Source of the DNA: Mesostigma viride
Taxonomy: Eukaryota; Streptophyta; Mesostigmatophyceae; Mesostigmatales; Mesostigmataceae
Direction of reading: 5' to 3'
NCBI GenBank assembly: GCA_009746045.1
Contig: RPFO01000312.1
Coordinates: 1,348,823-1,412,822 of the forward strand
Length of the DNA: 64,000 bases
Part shown: piece by piece, positions 1 through 11,500 of the stretch
Position numbering within the stretch: position 1 is the first letter of the stretch
How the letters are laid out: each line of letters starts with the position of its first letter
The notes under the pieces: model-generated
Seen by the model: only the letters and a program-made list of their open reading frames with translations
The model's database searches: none
Told to the model about the DNA's origin: nothing
Program-made: the position numbers and the translations under genes

Positions 1-3000
1 GCGCTCAGTCGTGCGGTTCTTGCTCTGCATGCATGGCCGCCGACGCGACCGTGGTGGCACCATGTGGACGCGGCCGTGTGGCGCAATGTGGAAACAAAGC
101 AGACCATCAGAAAACAGCCATGGATGCCACAGGGGAGCTGAAATCAATAACTGTGAGGTGGGATTCTCGCTCTGGCCGCCGGCACATAGAATGACCAACG
201 GCCCCGAGGAGATAGCTGCCTGGAAGTACCCAGAGCTAGAGTTAGCGGTGGAAACGTCTGTGGTCATGGGTTTGGGCAACATGTGGATCTAGTGCGTTCA
301 TGCAGGGACAGCAGTGGTCACAAGGAAACAAAACCGGTGATAGACGCCCTCTGATTCAGGCAGAATCGATCAAAAATAACATTGCAGAATTGAATTTAAA
401 AAAAAAAATTTAACAGACGTGCGTGCTTGAAGCATGCGGTGGAGCCCGAGGAATTGAACAGCCATGGGAATATATTAACCAGTCCACTTGCAGCGGCGAA
501 AGAACAAGCAGGAGCAAATGCCTATGTAACTAGGGAGGTCAAACTTTAAATCAAGGGCTTTACATTACAGCACCAGCGCTGAGCAACGCAACTGCTTTGT
601 CATAACAGCAAACTGATAGCAGCACCTCCTGATCATCTCACAGCAACACCTTTGGCCTACTGCTAAGCACTTGTAGCGACTCCACTTGGTACCATTCCAC
701 ACGCTCACACTGCCTATTGTAAGACCAGACCATGCCCGGCCCCGCCCGCCGGCCGGCCGGCCACACCTTTGCGTGGTTCCACCGCTGGACAAAGTGCCGC
801 GCCGCGTCCCTGGCAGGGTCCCCCCAGAGCGCCGCGCTTACGTCGTGCCAGGGCATGCGGGGCACCGTGCGGCGGTCCAACGCGTCCTCGGCCCCAGGGT
901 CCCTGCGCGCGCCCGGCTTGGCCTCCTCGATTCGCGGGTTGTAGTAGTCAAGTCCGAGCCATATGCGTGCGGGGTTGTCGGTCAGCGGGTGATCGTGTGT
1001 GTCGAAGCGGCCGAAGCACAGGTCGAGGCCACCCACGAACGCCACCTGGCGATCCACCACGACCAGCTTCTCGTGGTTGGACCTTGGGAGGGGGGGGTTG
1101 GGGGAAGGGAGATTGGTGGGTTGGTTAGGCTGGTTGCTGTTTCGATGGGGGGGCGCAGTTGGTTGGTTGGTGGGTAGGCGGGTAGGTAGGTAGGTAGGTA
1201 GGTAGGTAGGTAGGTAGGTAGGTAGGTAGGTAGGTAGGTAGGTAGGTAGGTAGGTAGGTAGGTAGGTAGGTAGGTAGGTAGGTAGGTAGGTAGGTAGGTA
1301 GGTAGGTAGGTAGGCAGGCAGGTAGGTAGGTAGGTAGGTAGGTAGGTAGGTAGGTAGGTAGGTAGGTAGGTAGGTAGGTAGGTAGGTAGGTAGGTAGGTA
1401 GGTAGGTAGGTAGGTAGGTAGGTAGGTAGGTAGGTAGGTAGGTAGGTAGGTAGGTAGGTAGGTAGGTAGGTAGGTAGGTTGGCTGGCAGAATGGGCGGGT
1501 CACCATTGGACACCTTTATCGAGTTCGTCGACATGAGATTACACCGCTGACCATGGCTGAATCCGCTACTAACAAACACTCCCCCAGCATCCCAGCTGTG
1601 CATGGAGCTATTTTTTGTAAAGTGACCTAAAACCCTTGGATTCGGGGCCATCCTCATGGAACGTTGAAGGATATGTTAAAACTTATTATAGTTCAGCCCT
1701 GGCCCTGCACGCAGGAAGCTGCCCCCCAAAGCGCGGGGCCACCCTCACGGAGCCTTGTCTGCCATGTACCATGCACTGCATCTTGCACGGTACCTCGCCC
1801 TACGTACAAGAAAAGGAACACATGGCCGTGGGTTCGGGAAGCCACCAGCTATACCCCATCTACTTCCCTATCTATTTCCCTATCTAAATCCGTACCACAG
1901 CACCACCCCTGTGGCCATGTAGTCGGGGAAGCGCATCACTCGGATGTTTGGGTGCAGCTGGCTGAGGTGCGCCTCGGCTTGCTCACTGCCCAAGTCCAGC
2001 GCCGCTGCCATCTCTTTGAATAGGAGGCAGTACACCTGCAGGGTGGTGGGTGCCAGGGGGGGGGCGGCATGAGGGTCTGTCAGTGACATGTGCAAACACG
2101 ATGATGGGTGGACATACACACTATGAACCATAAATATTCATTGAACCATAAACATACTGCTAGGCAGACATTAACATGTACGCTTGGTGCATATGCATTC
2201 TTTGCAGTGTTTGAAAGATGCGTGTATACAATGTGGATGGGGGCCCTTAAGGTCAGTGCACATGCAATTTATGTAGTTTACGAAAACTGAAATGATGTAT
2301 GATGTGGATGAGTGCCTCGGCCCGCCATCGAAGTGCCAAAGGGGTGGCCAAGGGAGCCAGTAGACGTGTAGACCATAAACACGGCTGTAATTGGCACGGC
2401 AGCGTGGGATCAATTCACCACTCATACTTGCTGGAATGGACTGCTCAAGCCACCTGGGCGCTTGATCCATGACGCATCGAGCTAGGGCTAGGCAGAGCAC
2501 ACAGCCTCGCTCCAAGGCAGGAGACCCACAATTAAAGCCATAGCCAGATGTATGTGCATTCACCCGATTCGTACTTTTCCAAGCAGGCGAATCAGCCTAG
2601 AGCAATCAAGCAGGTGCCCATTTGCTGGTTGATTATGTCCCCATAGGTAACACCCTTGCATACACATACTGCCCACGCGCTGCAGTACTTGACGCCGAGG
2701 ATGGGGTTAGCACTGGCTCATTCGGCTAAAATAGGCATGGGTCGGGACGAGTCTGTGCTACAGGGAGCGCTATAAGAGACCGATCGTGGCCAGTCGGTGG
2801 TAGCGAATGGCTTCCTGAAATGAGACGGCTTCCTGAATGGCTTTCTGAGATTAAATGGCTTCCTGAATGGCTTTCTGAAATGCTTGGCTTCCTGAATGGC
2901 TTTCTGGATGGCTCGCAAACTTCATCCTGGTAATCTGCACGCAAGGGCTTGAGGTTACTTGCCCAAGCTCATTGTTATGATAAGCTCACATGGGTCTTAT

Positions 3001-6000
3001 TGCACCCACAGAACTTGCCGGATCGTTTATCGTGTCCGATTGCTACTGTGGCATGCCTCTGGCATGAAGGAGAAAGGGGGTCTCTGCCCTTTCTTCCTGT
3101 TGTGCACACACAGGGATTAAAAGCACTCCGGTGCTCCGTGACTCCCCAACGGGAGCACGATTTTAATTAATTAATTAATTAAGGGCTTGGGGTTCCCCTT
3201 GTGCTGTCTAGACCCACCCACCTGGACGCCCTGTGTGGCCTTCTTGAGCAGCAGCTGGTCTAGTTGGACGGTTAGGCCGTGAGACGAGAACGGGGGCCGC
3301 ACCAGTCGGAGCGACGGCGACAGCCACCAGCCCAGGATGAGGATCTGCGAGCATGGCGGTGAGAGTTGCAGGGGAGCAAAAACCGCACGCATGATTGTAA
3401 CCTTCTGCTGAAACCGCACTCACAATTGTAACCTTTTGCTGAAACCGCACGCATGACAGTTACCTTCTGCTATCAGGCTTCAATAAGCCACAGCAGCCCT
3501 GGATGAGGGTTGAGCCGCGTGGCAGTGACCGTGGGACCATTAGATCCGTTAGCATAGCGCCCACCTTGCTGTAAAGTAGCAACCCCCGCCTCGTTAGTCT
3601 ACTAAATATAGCGCCCACCTCGCTGCGCGCCGCCTCCATGTGGTCCGCCATCGCCTCAAACGCGTTGCGGCCGTCCACAAACACTTGCGCTTGTGCGCGC
3701 CACGAGGCGCCGCCGCTGATGCCTCCGCAGTCACGAGGCGGCCGTAGCGATGCACCGCCACTGCATCCACCATGACCCCCATCCGTCAGGTCCCCCGAAT
3801 CCCCACTCCTTGCTTGGTGGCCACCCCCGCCTCCCCCTCCTTGGTGGCCACCCCCGCCTCCCCCTCCTTGGTGGCCACCCCCGCCTCCCCCTTGTGCCTG
3901 TTTCCCCTTCTCTTTCCCCGCCGCCCTTTGTTTCCCCCCCGCCCTTTGTTCCACCGCAGTGCTGCCACCGGCGCCCCCATCCCCTTCCCGTCTAGCACCA
4001 CCCTGGTCAACGGCCACCTCCGCGCCAGCCACCCTCATCTCCTCCTTCCCTTCGTCTGCCACCACATGGCCAATCCGATGACCACCACCGCCCCCTCCCT
4101 CAACCCAAGCATCCCACCCGCCAGCTCGTCCCCCCTCACGCCCGCAAATGACCCCCCCTCCCACGCCTGCCACCCGTCACTTAGCCTGGCCGCGTCGTTC
4201 ACCGCGTGCACCCACACCCGGTTCTTGTACCGGCCGCCGCCACCGGCACGCAGGTGCACATGCTGGCCGCCGGCACGCACTTTGAACCCCGTGTGCCGCG
4301 GTGGCCGCCGCACCGTGCGCGCCACATCAGGCGCCGGCTGGGACACCCTGGCGCCTGGGCCCCCCCCAGCGGCGCGGCCACCGCCCTCTCCAGGGTCTCT
4401 GGACGAAGATGGCGCAACCGAGGATGCCCCGTGCGCGAAAGAGGAAGCGCCCTGCTGTCCAAGCATGCGAGTTCTCTGGTTGTCCTGCCCCAGCACAATC
4501 GTGCTCTTGCCAGGGCTCTGGTGTGTGGCATGCTCAAACACATTATGAGCTGTCTCGTCCAGCCGTTGGACTTGCGCACGCGCTCTCTCGTCCAGCCAGT
4601 CCACTTGAGCGTGGTGGCGCTTCCACTCGGCCGACCCGCACACGCGCGCGGGGAGGGACAGGCACACGCCCACCTCGTGGCGAGCGCGTACGCCCAACAC
4701 CTGCAGGGAGCCCGCAGGGTGCTGCGAGGGGAAGCGGCTGAAGAGGAGGACCTTGAGCGGCGGTGAGTCCTGACATGTGGCGGATAAGGGCAAGGGGGGC
4801 AGGAAAATGGGAACTTGTCAGGAACGCATCGATACGGATGCAGGCGATGTATATGCAGGATGTCTAGTGCAGATTGTTAACCCTCGTATCTGTTCCGTGT
4901 TTACTGCCTACATAACCCTCGTATCTGTTCCGTGTTTACTGCCTACATAACCCTCGTATCTGTTCCGTGTTTACTGCCTACATAACCCTCGTATCTGTTC
5001 CGTGTTTACTGCCTACATAACCCTCGTATCTGTTCCATGTTTACGGCCTACCTATCGGGATGCTTGAGATGAAAGAAAGGGCATGTGAGGTATCAGCCAC
5101 AAGACATAAGTGAAACTGTGACATATAAGCCATGTAAGGGCGGCACCAAGGAACTCGTCACGTTCCCAGACACACAGAGGGGTGCGACCCGATACTCGCG
5201 GACAAAGTTGACAAACGAACCAAAGGGTGGGCGCGTGGACAAAGCAAAGGGTCGGCACACGCGCGAACCAAAGAGTGGGCGCGTGGACAAACCAAAGGGT
5301 CGGCACACGCGCGAACCAAAGAGTGGGCACGTGGACAAACCAAAGGGTGGGCGCGTGGACAAACCAAAGGGTCGGCACACGCGCGAACCAAAGAGTGGGC
5401 ACGTGGACAAACCAAAGGGTGGGCGCGTGGACGAACCAAAGGGTGGGCGTGTCGACGACAAACGTTCATCGACAAGAGGGCTGATGACGGTTCGCCGATT
5501 GGCCCCCAAAGGCGAGGCTGCTGCAAGGCTTCCCGTTTCCAACATTAGCCCCTGCCCAGGGTATGGCAGTAGACAGATATCGGTGCTACGGATGCTTTTA
5601 GAGAAAACAAACTCGCGGCTAAACCTGGATGAAGTCCATCAAGGCTACCAGCAGCTGTACTGTTGTACGTGCCACACACGAGGTAGTGCTGTTGGTTGAT
5701 AGGCGTGGTGATCGGGTGGGTATGCATGAGATCCTGTGCAATCCCAAGTACCTGTAGCTGTCCTTCGTAGATGGCCAAGTAAGAAGTCTTGAGGACGACC
5801 CAGACAGGGACCCACCGCCGGCCACAGTGGGGAAAGCCCCTGCCGCGGATGCACCCCAGGGGGCAGTGGGCTGCTGACGGCAGGTGCTTGGGCCGCACGA
5901 ACAGGGGCCCCTCGACGCCCTTGGGCTCCGAGGCATCCTTGAAGGAGTGGACTGAGACCTAAGACCGCCAATGGGGATGAATCCATGGCATGCAGGGACG

Positions 6001-6752
6001 AAAGGAGCAACGGGCAATGTTGGTAAGTAGTTCCATTCCATCAAACCGCCAGAGCCCATGCAGTATGTTAAGAGCGTTTCTTGAAGCTAGCCCCATAATG
6101 ACAACAACAGCGAGATAAAATCCAGAAGGGGATAAGGCAGAAATGATGGAAGGAAAGTCGATGCTCGTACGGACTAACGAACAAGGAAGGTAGTCCTGAC
6201 CAGCATCCTTGGGCCGTCCAAGGGGTTCAGACGGCTGGCAAGCTCCGCATGCCAGCTACCTACCTCAAGAAACTCGAGAAATCTGGGGGTATTCAGGTAG
6301 TGCATGGAGCCGACGATCTCATGCAAATAGGTACTTAACGCCTCCGCCAATCTGGCACGGCGATCCGCCAGCTTGGACGGGTCGTTTCTGAACCTCGCTG
6401 GCTTTGACAGGCGGACAAGTAATTCGAAATTCTTGTCTGTCACGGGCGAGGCTGCGGAGCTTGGCGGTGAGACCACGTTCCTCCTTCTTCGTTCGCAACG
6501 TTCGGCAGATACCTGCCCCGGCGAATTCCCTCCTGGCATCGTCAGTGCTTTGCCACGAGTACAATCAAGCAGTGACCTCACATCACGGGCGGTCTTCAGC
6601 AACGTCCAGGTCCATGATCGGTAAAACAAGGTAATGACGAAAACGTGATCAATTTTGGGAAGAAGATTTCCAGTCACAAGGTGCTTAATGGGCACATCGA
6701 TGCATCTGACATGAAAGCTGGGTATTTCTTGCAAGATTCGTTCGGACGCCAT
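1..6752 (-). CDS. Phospholipase D, PX-PH type (PLD-zeta-like), 5' and middle exons; continues beyond base 1
   Basis: Enzyme of this family cleaves phosphatidylcholine to phosphatidic acid at membranes. Exons seen on the minus strand, in transcript order: 6264-6752 (ATG at 6752, in-frame TGA seven codons upstream; PX domain ending in FLE), 5752-5958 (VRPKHLP then start of the PH domain, [15 protein letters not shown]), about 4140-4769 (rest of PH, FKVRAGG and [12 protein letters not shown]), an exon ending at 3619 ([15 protein letters not shown]), 3222-3344 ([17 protein letters not shown]), 1896-2035 ([14 protein letters not shown]) and 767-1082, which holds the first HKD motif (HEKLVVVD, then [21 protein letters not shown]) and [13 protein letters not shown]. 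The last four joins are in phase with GT/AG sites; for example, 1896 and 1082 recreate LWSNHEK. The second HKD motif must lie left of the window. The 5' border of the exon ending at 3619 and the lower end of the PH exon are not certain. Introns carry several tandem arrays. Family assignment is strong; the exact subfamily is inferred from the PX-PH order. Confidence 0.88.
1182..1478. repeat. (GGTA)n microsatellite, about 297 bp
   Basis: Nearly perfect tetranucleotide repeat, interrupted once by GGCAGGCA near 1314. It lies in the phospholipase D intron just upstream (transcript sense) of the exon carrying the HKD motif. Its minus strand is open in frame and gives a false Leu-Pro-Thr-Tyr repeat ORF. 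Confidence 0.97.
2811..2908. repeat. Degenerate short tandem repeat (GGCTTCCTGAATGGCTTTCTG)
   Basis: About four degenerate copies of a unit built from GGCTTCCTGAA and TGGCTTTCTGA, inside the phospholipase D intron between exons 1896-2035 and 3222-3344. Confidence 0.8.
3163..3182. repeat. (TTAA)n palindromic tract
   Basis: Perfect TTAA repeat. The same short tract recurs at 23541-23557, 42944-42963, 46641-46658 and 46824-46836. Confidence 0.85.
3379..3471. repeat. 31-bp tandem repeat, 3 copies
   Basis: Three imperfect copies of a unit starting AACCGCACGCATGATTGTAA, in the phospholipase D intron between the exon ending at 3619 and exon 3222-3344. Confidence 0.8.
3814..3893. repeat. 27-bp tandem repeat, 3 copies
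   Basis: Three near-identical copies of a unit starting TTGGTGGCCACCCCCGCC, in a C-rich region inside the phospholipase D gene, between the PH-domain exon and the VFVDGR exon. Confidence 0.85.
4879..5052. repeat. 35-bp minisatellite, about 5 copies
   Basis: Near-perfect head-to-tail copies of a 35-bp unit starting TAACCCTCGTATCTGTTCCG. It sits in the phospholipase D intron between exons 5752-5958 and about 4769. Confidence 0.95.
5215..5456. repeat. Higher-order tandem repeat of ACCAAAGGGTGGGCGCGTGG-type units
   Basis: Units of about 19-27 bp (GTGGACAAACCAAAGGGT and GGCACACGCGCGAACCAAAG) alternate to form longer repeats, in the same phospholipase D intron as the 35-bp array. Frames are open on both strands, giving spurious ORFs. 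Confidence 0.9.
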
Positions 6753-7317
6753 TCCGCTGACAGTTGCACCTCAAAATTCTAGAGCGGGCGCTACGTTATG
6801 TTGCCAACATCCAGACTCTCACAACCGTGCGTCGCCAATGGGCGCTAGGCAGCGTCAATGAACGGGTGTACCGCGCACGCCGGCATTGCGCAGTGCATCG
6901 CTCGCAGTTTTATTCAATTTCCCGGGTAAAAGCCGTGCTGAGTCATCTTGTGATCTCGTTGGGTCCTTGTCTCCTTGATGGCTCAGGTAAAGGGACACGT
7001 GGCTGCAAGTCGCTAGCTGCATTTTCGACGGTCTTGTCCGCCGGAAAATCAAGCTGTCGCGGCCTGCCGCGGCCGTCTCGTCGGCCAGCTCCATTTCCGT
7101 CGGCCGGACGCGGCGCAGGCTGTTGTTGTTGTTGTTGTTGTTGCCCACGCCGCAGAAAGCCGCAGATGGGCAACCTGTAGGACCACCGGCGCGGGAATAA
7201 ACTCACCTCAACTCCACTTCGACGCCGCAGATGGGTAGCAGGGATTTGGAACTGATTGGTCTCGAGCCCAACTTCGAAACTTTGATGTGGCATTGGTACT
7301 GATTGTCTCGAGCCCAA
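6753..7317. other. Spacer upstream of the phospholipase D gene
   Basis: No gene recognised. It holds a (GTT)n tract at about 7120-7143 and two copies of a short motif (ACTGATTG...CTCGAGCCCAACTTCG) at about 7251 and 7299. The phospholipase D promoter should be in this stretch, but no specific element can be supported. Confidence 0.5.
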
Positions 7318-8018
7318 CTTCGAAACTTTGAAACTTCGATTTCAATTCAGAGGGCGGGGACCGAGATTAATTAAGAGGTACCTTGAAATTAATTAAGAGG
7401 CATGCCTCTATCAAAATATATTTCTGGAGGCGAGTTTTGATTGGCGTTCACTTGTAGTAATGAACGACAACATATCAAGTTGTGTAATTCATTTCCATTT
7501 CGACTTTTACATATTCTCGGATTTGTCAAAAAAGGATCAATTATATACCCGACTTCTCCGTAAAATCTCATCGACCGGGTTTCGAAACAACCCACCAACG
7601 CCGTAGATGCAGATCCAACGTAGAAAACAACGTCACGACCGACGCGCCGCCAAATAGTCGCCTAGGTTCCTTTTCTGCGAGCCGTTTTACAACGTCGCGC
7701 CAGACCGGGAACTCCGTCCAATACCGTCGTGCAGTACCAGGTGCCAATGCACTAACATTCATCACCGATATCGCTGGAGTAAACCTCATTTTTTTCGCCA
7801 TCTAGAAAGTAGAAACGTCTCCGCGACACTACCGCGACTTCAGTACTTTCCGTCACCCTTGACATGTTGTCGTACAATGCTACAAATTAAAGCCAATAGA
7901 AACTCGCCTCCAAATATATATCCTCATAGAGGCACGCCTCTTATTTAATTTCAAGGTACCGCTTATTTAATCTCAGCCCTCGCAGTGCCCCCGCCCTCTG
8001 AAGTTTGAAGTTTGAAGC
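7318..8018. mobile_element. Inverted-repeat element, about 0.7 kb with arms of about 120 bp (MITE or foldback type)
   Basis: The left arm (about 7318-7445) and right arm (about 7891-8018) are inverted copies: both hold, in mirrored order, AGAGGGCGGGG, GGTACCTTGAAATTAA, AGAGGC and TTTGGAGGCGAGTTT-like blocks ending at a CCAATA/TATTGG-like site. Arm identity is high but not perfect. The interior is AT-richer than the flanking host DNA and has only a 77-codon minus ORF (7568-7801) with no recognised motif. No transposase is seen, so it would be non-autonomous. Target duplications were not resolved. Confidence 0.75.
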
Positions 8019-8576
8019 TCAAAAGCCAGTTTTACACCGATTTGGAAACGGCCGAGGGCCAGCAGAGAAAAACACTGAAAAGTTCAGAAACCTTCTCAAT
8101 GCCTGCTCTATGCTTGAACTTTGGCTACAGTCGACTGAGTCGAGAGGTCGAGAGTAGAATTTGCCGGCCAGGCCATCCGGCCAGACAAACGAGGCCGCAC
8201 GGTCGGTACTCGGTAGTCGGTACTAGCCAGCAGCCAGCTGGCCTCCTGTCCTTGCAGCAGCTAAAAAGCTCTTGCAGCCAACGCGACGCGTTGCAGCTCA
8301 GCTGCTCAGCCTGGAGCTCAGCCCACCCGACGCGGCGCGGCGCGGGGCTGGTGGGGTAGAAGCCGGAAAATGAAAGAAATTATGAACTTTGTAACTCAAA
8401 TGTGCCAGGCCAGCAAGCGTGCGAAGGTTTGGGCATGGCGGTCGCTCCGTGGCCTTTATGGAGGAAGTGGGGTGATGCTGCGTTTAATAAAAGATGTTAG
8501 TGTTTGAAGTGCCAGTATTCCGGATACCCACGCATTGAGGGCCTGCCGTGGCACAAGGGTAGCTTTTGACACAATT

Positions 8577-11500
8577 ATGTCTAGCTATTCGGCTGAGCGC
8601 GAAGAGGAAGGGGAGGACGTATATGTCGGGGGAAAGGCGAGGAAAACCCGTCGGCATGCGGCACAGCCTCGCCGCAACCCGTACGCCCGTGAAGCCCAGG
8701 CAAACGCAAATGTGGAAGCCCCGCGTGCCACAAGCAGGGCCCGCGGTATCATTTCAGGTGTAGGGGGGGTGGCTGGCGCGGTGGCTGGAATTGCGGCTTC
8801 GACTGTCTCCACTACCTTCAAGTATCTCGTGCCATGGATGAAATCCTGGATTTCCTCATCCGGTACCACTTCGGAGCCTGCCTCGGAAGGTTAGGACGCA
8901 GGGTTTTAGTGTCTGGACATGTTGACAGTGGCAGTGCCGGATGCAGTACCTGTTACCACCGTGGTGGTGCAGGCTGTAGCCATACACTCCACTCGCCTGC
9001 TGCTGTTCGTTATTTTTGTGAAGTTGCGAGTGACCATGCAGGGAGAAGCCGTTAATAAACGTTTCTACGTCTTGCCTGCCTCGTCTGTACCAGGCGGCGA
9101 CGTGCCAGCCGACCGAGGCAGCCCTGACGTGGATGTCGTGCAAGCAAACCAGGACACTTCCAGGCGAGCCGTCGTCGACGAGGTACCCAACGTCTCTTTC
9201 GTCGTCCGCTCTGCCAGTTTTCAGTAACCATGGGATTGCGAAAATGCCATAGTAACGCCTAAATATTCATTGGCTGTCCTGTTTTGTGTATTTTCCCCAG
9301 GAGATGGCAATGGCCGGCGGCAGGGCTCGAAAGGGTCTGGCAGAGGACGAGGTGGTCTCCTCCCCACAGCTGGCAGAGGGCAAGGGAGGTGCCCCTGGGG
9401 CGGAGCGTACGACACCGCCAGGCAGGAGGTACGTGAGGGGCATCGGCCAGCTTTGACAGGCGTGACCAGCAGCATTCTCGTGTCTGTGCTTGAGCTATTT
9501 CTGGCAGTGGCGCAATGTTATCTTCCTGCTATCCGCAATTCATTACATTCGCAAATAATCCTGATGTCTCGGTTGCACCCGATGCGCTTGTTACATGGGA
9601 AACTTTGTGACACACGGCGTAATCCATAGTGATGGAATGGCGACAGGGCCGTAATTCATAGTGATGGAATGGCGACAGGGCCGTAATGCATCGTGATTGA
9701 TTGCCTACAGGGCCGTAATGCATGCTGATTGAATGGCTACGGGGGCGTAGTGTATCATGATCCGATCAGCCCATCACAGTGTATCAAGCTGTACGTCACA
9801 GATTTCTAAAAAGAAATGACATAGTGTATATGCTGCAGCTTATAATGGCATGACACGCATGTGCAAGCCATATAATCGGGTAAGAGTATATCAGCGAGTC
9901 CGACTCCTGATGGCAGCACATCTTCCCATCGCCTCTTGTGCTCCCTGCCCCCTGCCCGGCCACCACCAGGGAGCCCTACTTCCAACCCAGGGACGCGCCG
10001 GCATGGGGCGGCGAGGAGGCCCGCCGGGACACCCAGGCAGGGGGTGCGCCACTGGCCCCCCAGGTGGCACGCGAAGGTGACGGCCACCCGCCCGTCTACG
10101 CCGATGGGTTGGCCCGCGTGCCGTCACCACCTGGCATGGCTCCGAGAAATGTCGGCAATTTCCCGGCGGGGGATCGGCCTGGTGGGTGGACCCGGCGCGG
10201 TGGCTGGGGGGGGGACGCGGATGGCCCCGAGGGCCCTTCCAGTGCGCGGTACGGCGCGGGGGGGGCGAATGTGTTCGGGGGGCCCCAGGGACCCTACGCC
10301 CCGTCACCGTTGCGGGGGGTGCACACGCCAGTGTCTGCGGCCGGGGGCCGCCGGTTTGGGGGCTATGGGGTCACCTCCCCCAGCTGGGGGGGGCCAGACG
10401 CGGGCGGCCCCTCATGGGCCTATGCGGCATCCCCCCTGCAGATGCGGGGTGGGTTCGGGGGTGCGGCCGCGCAGGCACCTGCATGGCAGGGGGATGGGAA
10501 TGGGTTCCTTACCCCACCGCAGGCGGGTGGGCGGCCGTCGGACTATTTTTATCCACAGACAGAGCCCGTGCGCGTTGGAGGTCTGGGGGCTCGGGTTCCC
10601 TTTGGGAGGGAGGGTGATGCGTGGAGGGGGCACCCTGCAGGGGCTGTGGCCCCCACAGGTGGGTCTGCACGCCACCCTCGTCGTGTACCCAATCAGGTTA
10701 TGATAGTTGTGATGTTCGCCAGTGTTTTTTTTGTTTGTTATTGTTGAATTGGCGCTGGTTTGCGACTAGCACTTCGTCATCCTTTTTGCTAATGCTACGG
10801 ATTTTGCTGCTATCAACGCTATTCTGGCTATCATCTCCACTACTGCAGTTGTTAGCTCTTGTACTTTCCACCTCACGAGTCCTGGAATTATATAAAAAAG
10901 CAATTCGCATATCTTTGCTCTCGTGGCTGACATCCTCCGATGCAATGTTCTGGACCTTTTGTCTTGTCCGCCACCCCACCTGGCGTGCGCAGCGGCCACC
11001 CCCGTGTATGGCAGCAGCGTGCGCACGCCGCACTCGCGCGCAGGCCAGCGCTTCCTGCAGGCACGCACTGTGTACTCGCGGCCGCACCGCGCACTGGTGG
11101 AGGCCACGCCCTCGCCGGTGCGTGTGCTGCTGGTGACTGCCTCCCTCCCTCCCTCCCTCCCTCCCTCCCTCCCTCCCTCCCTCCCTCCCTCCCTCCCTCC
11201 CTCCCTCCCTCTCCCTCCCTCCCTCCCTCCCTCCCTCCCTCCCTCCCTCCCTCCCTCCCTCCCTCCCTCCCTCCCTCCCTCCCTCCCTCCCTCCCTCCCT
11301 CCCTCCCTCCCTCCCTCCCTCTTGTTGGTCTCCCTCTTGGTATACTACTTGTGGCGGGTGCCAATCCTTTACCGGATGTATGGGCCCATGTGCCGCACGA
11401 AGATGTTGCCTGCCATCACATGGTCGTCATCGGTTGTTGCCGCCAGTGTAGAGTGCTCTCGATCAATGAGATATTTCGGCGGGCATGCATCTACGTCCCG

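Noticed and set aside
638-1657. Long minus-strand ORF with a Leu-Pro-Thr-Tyr repeat
   Set aside because: The repeat is the GGTA microsatellite read in frame; only the 767-1082 part is a real exon of phospholipase D.
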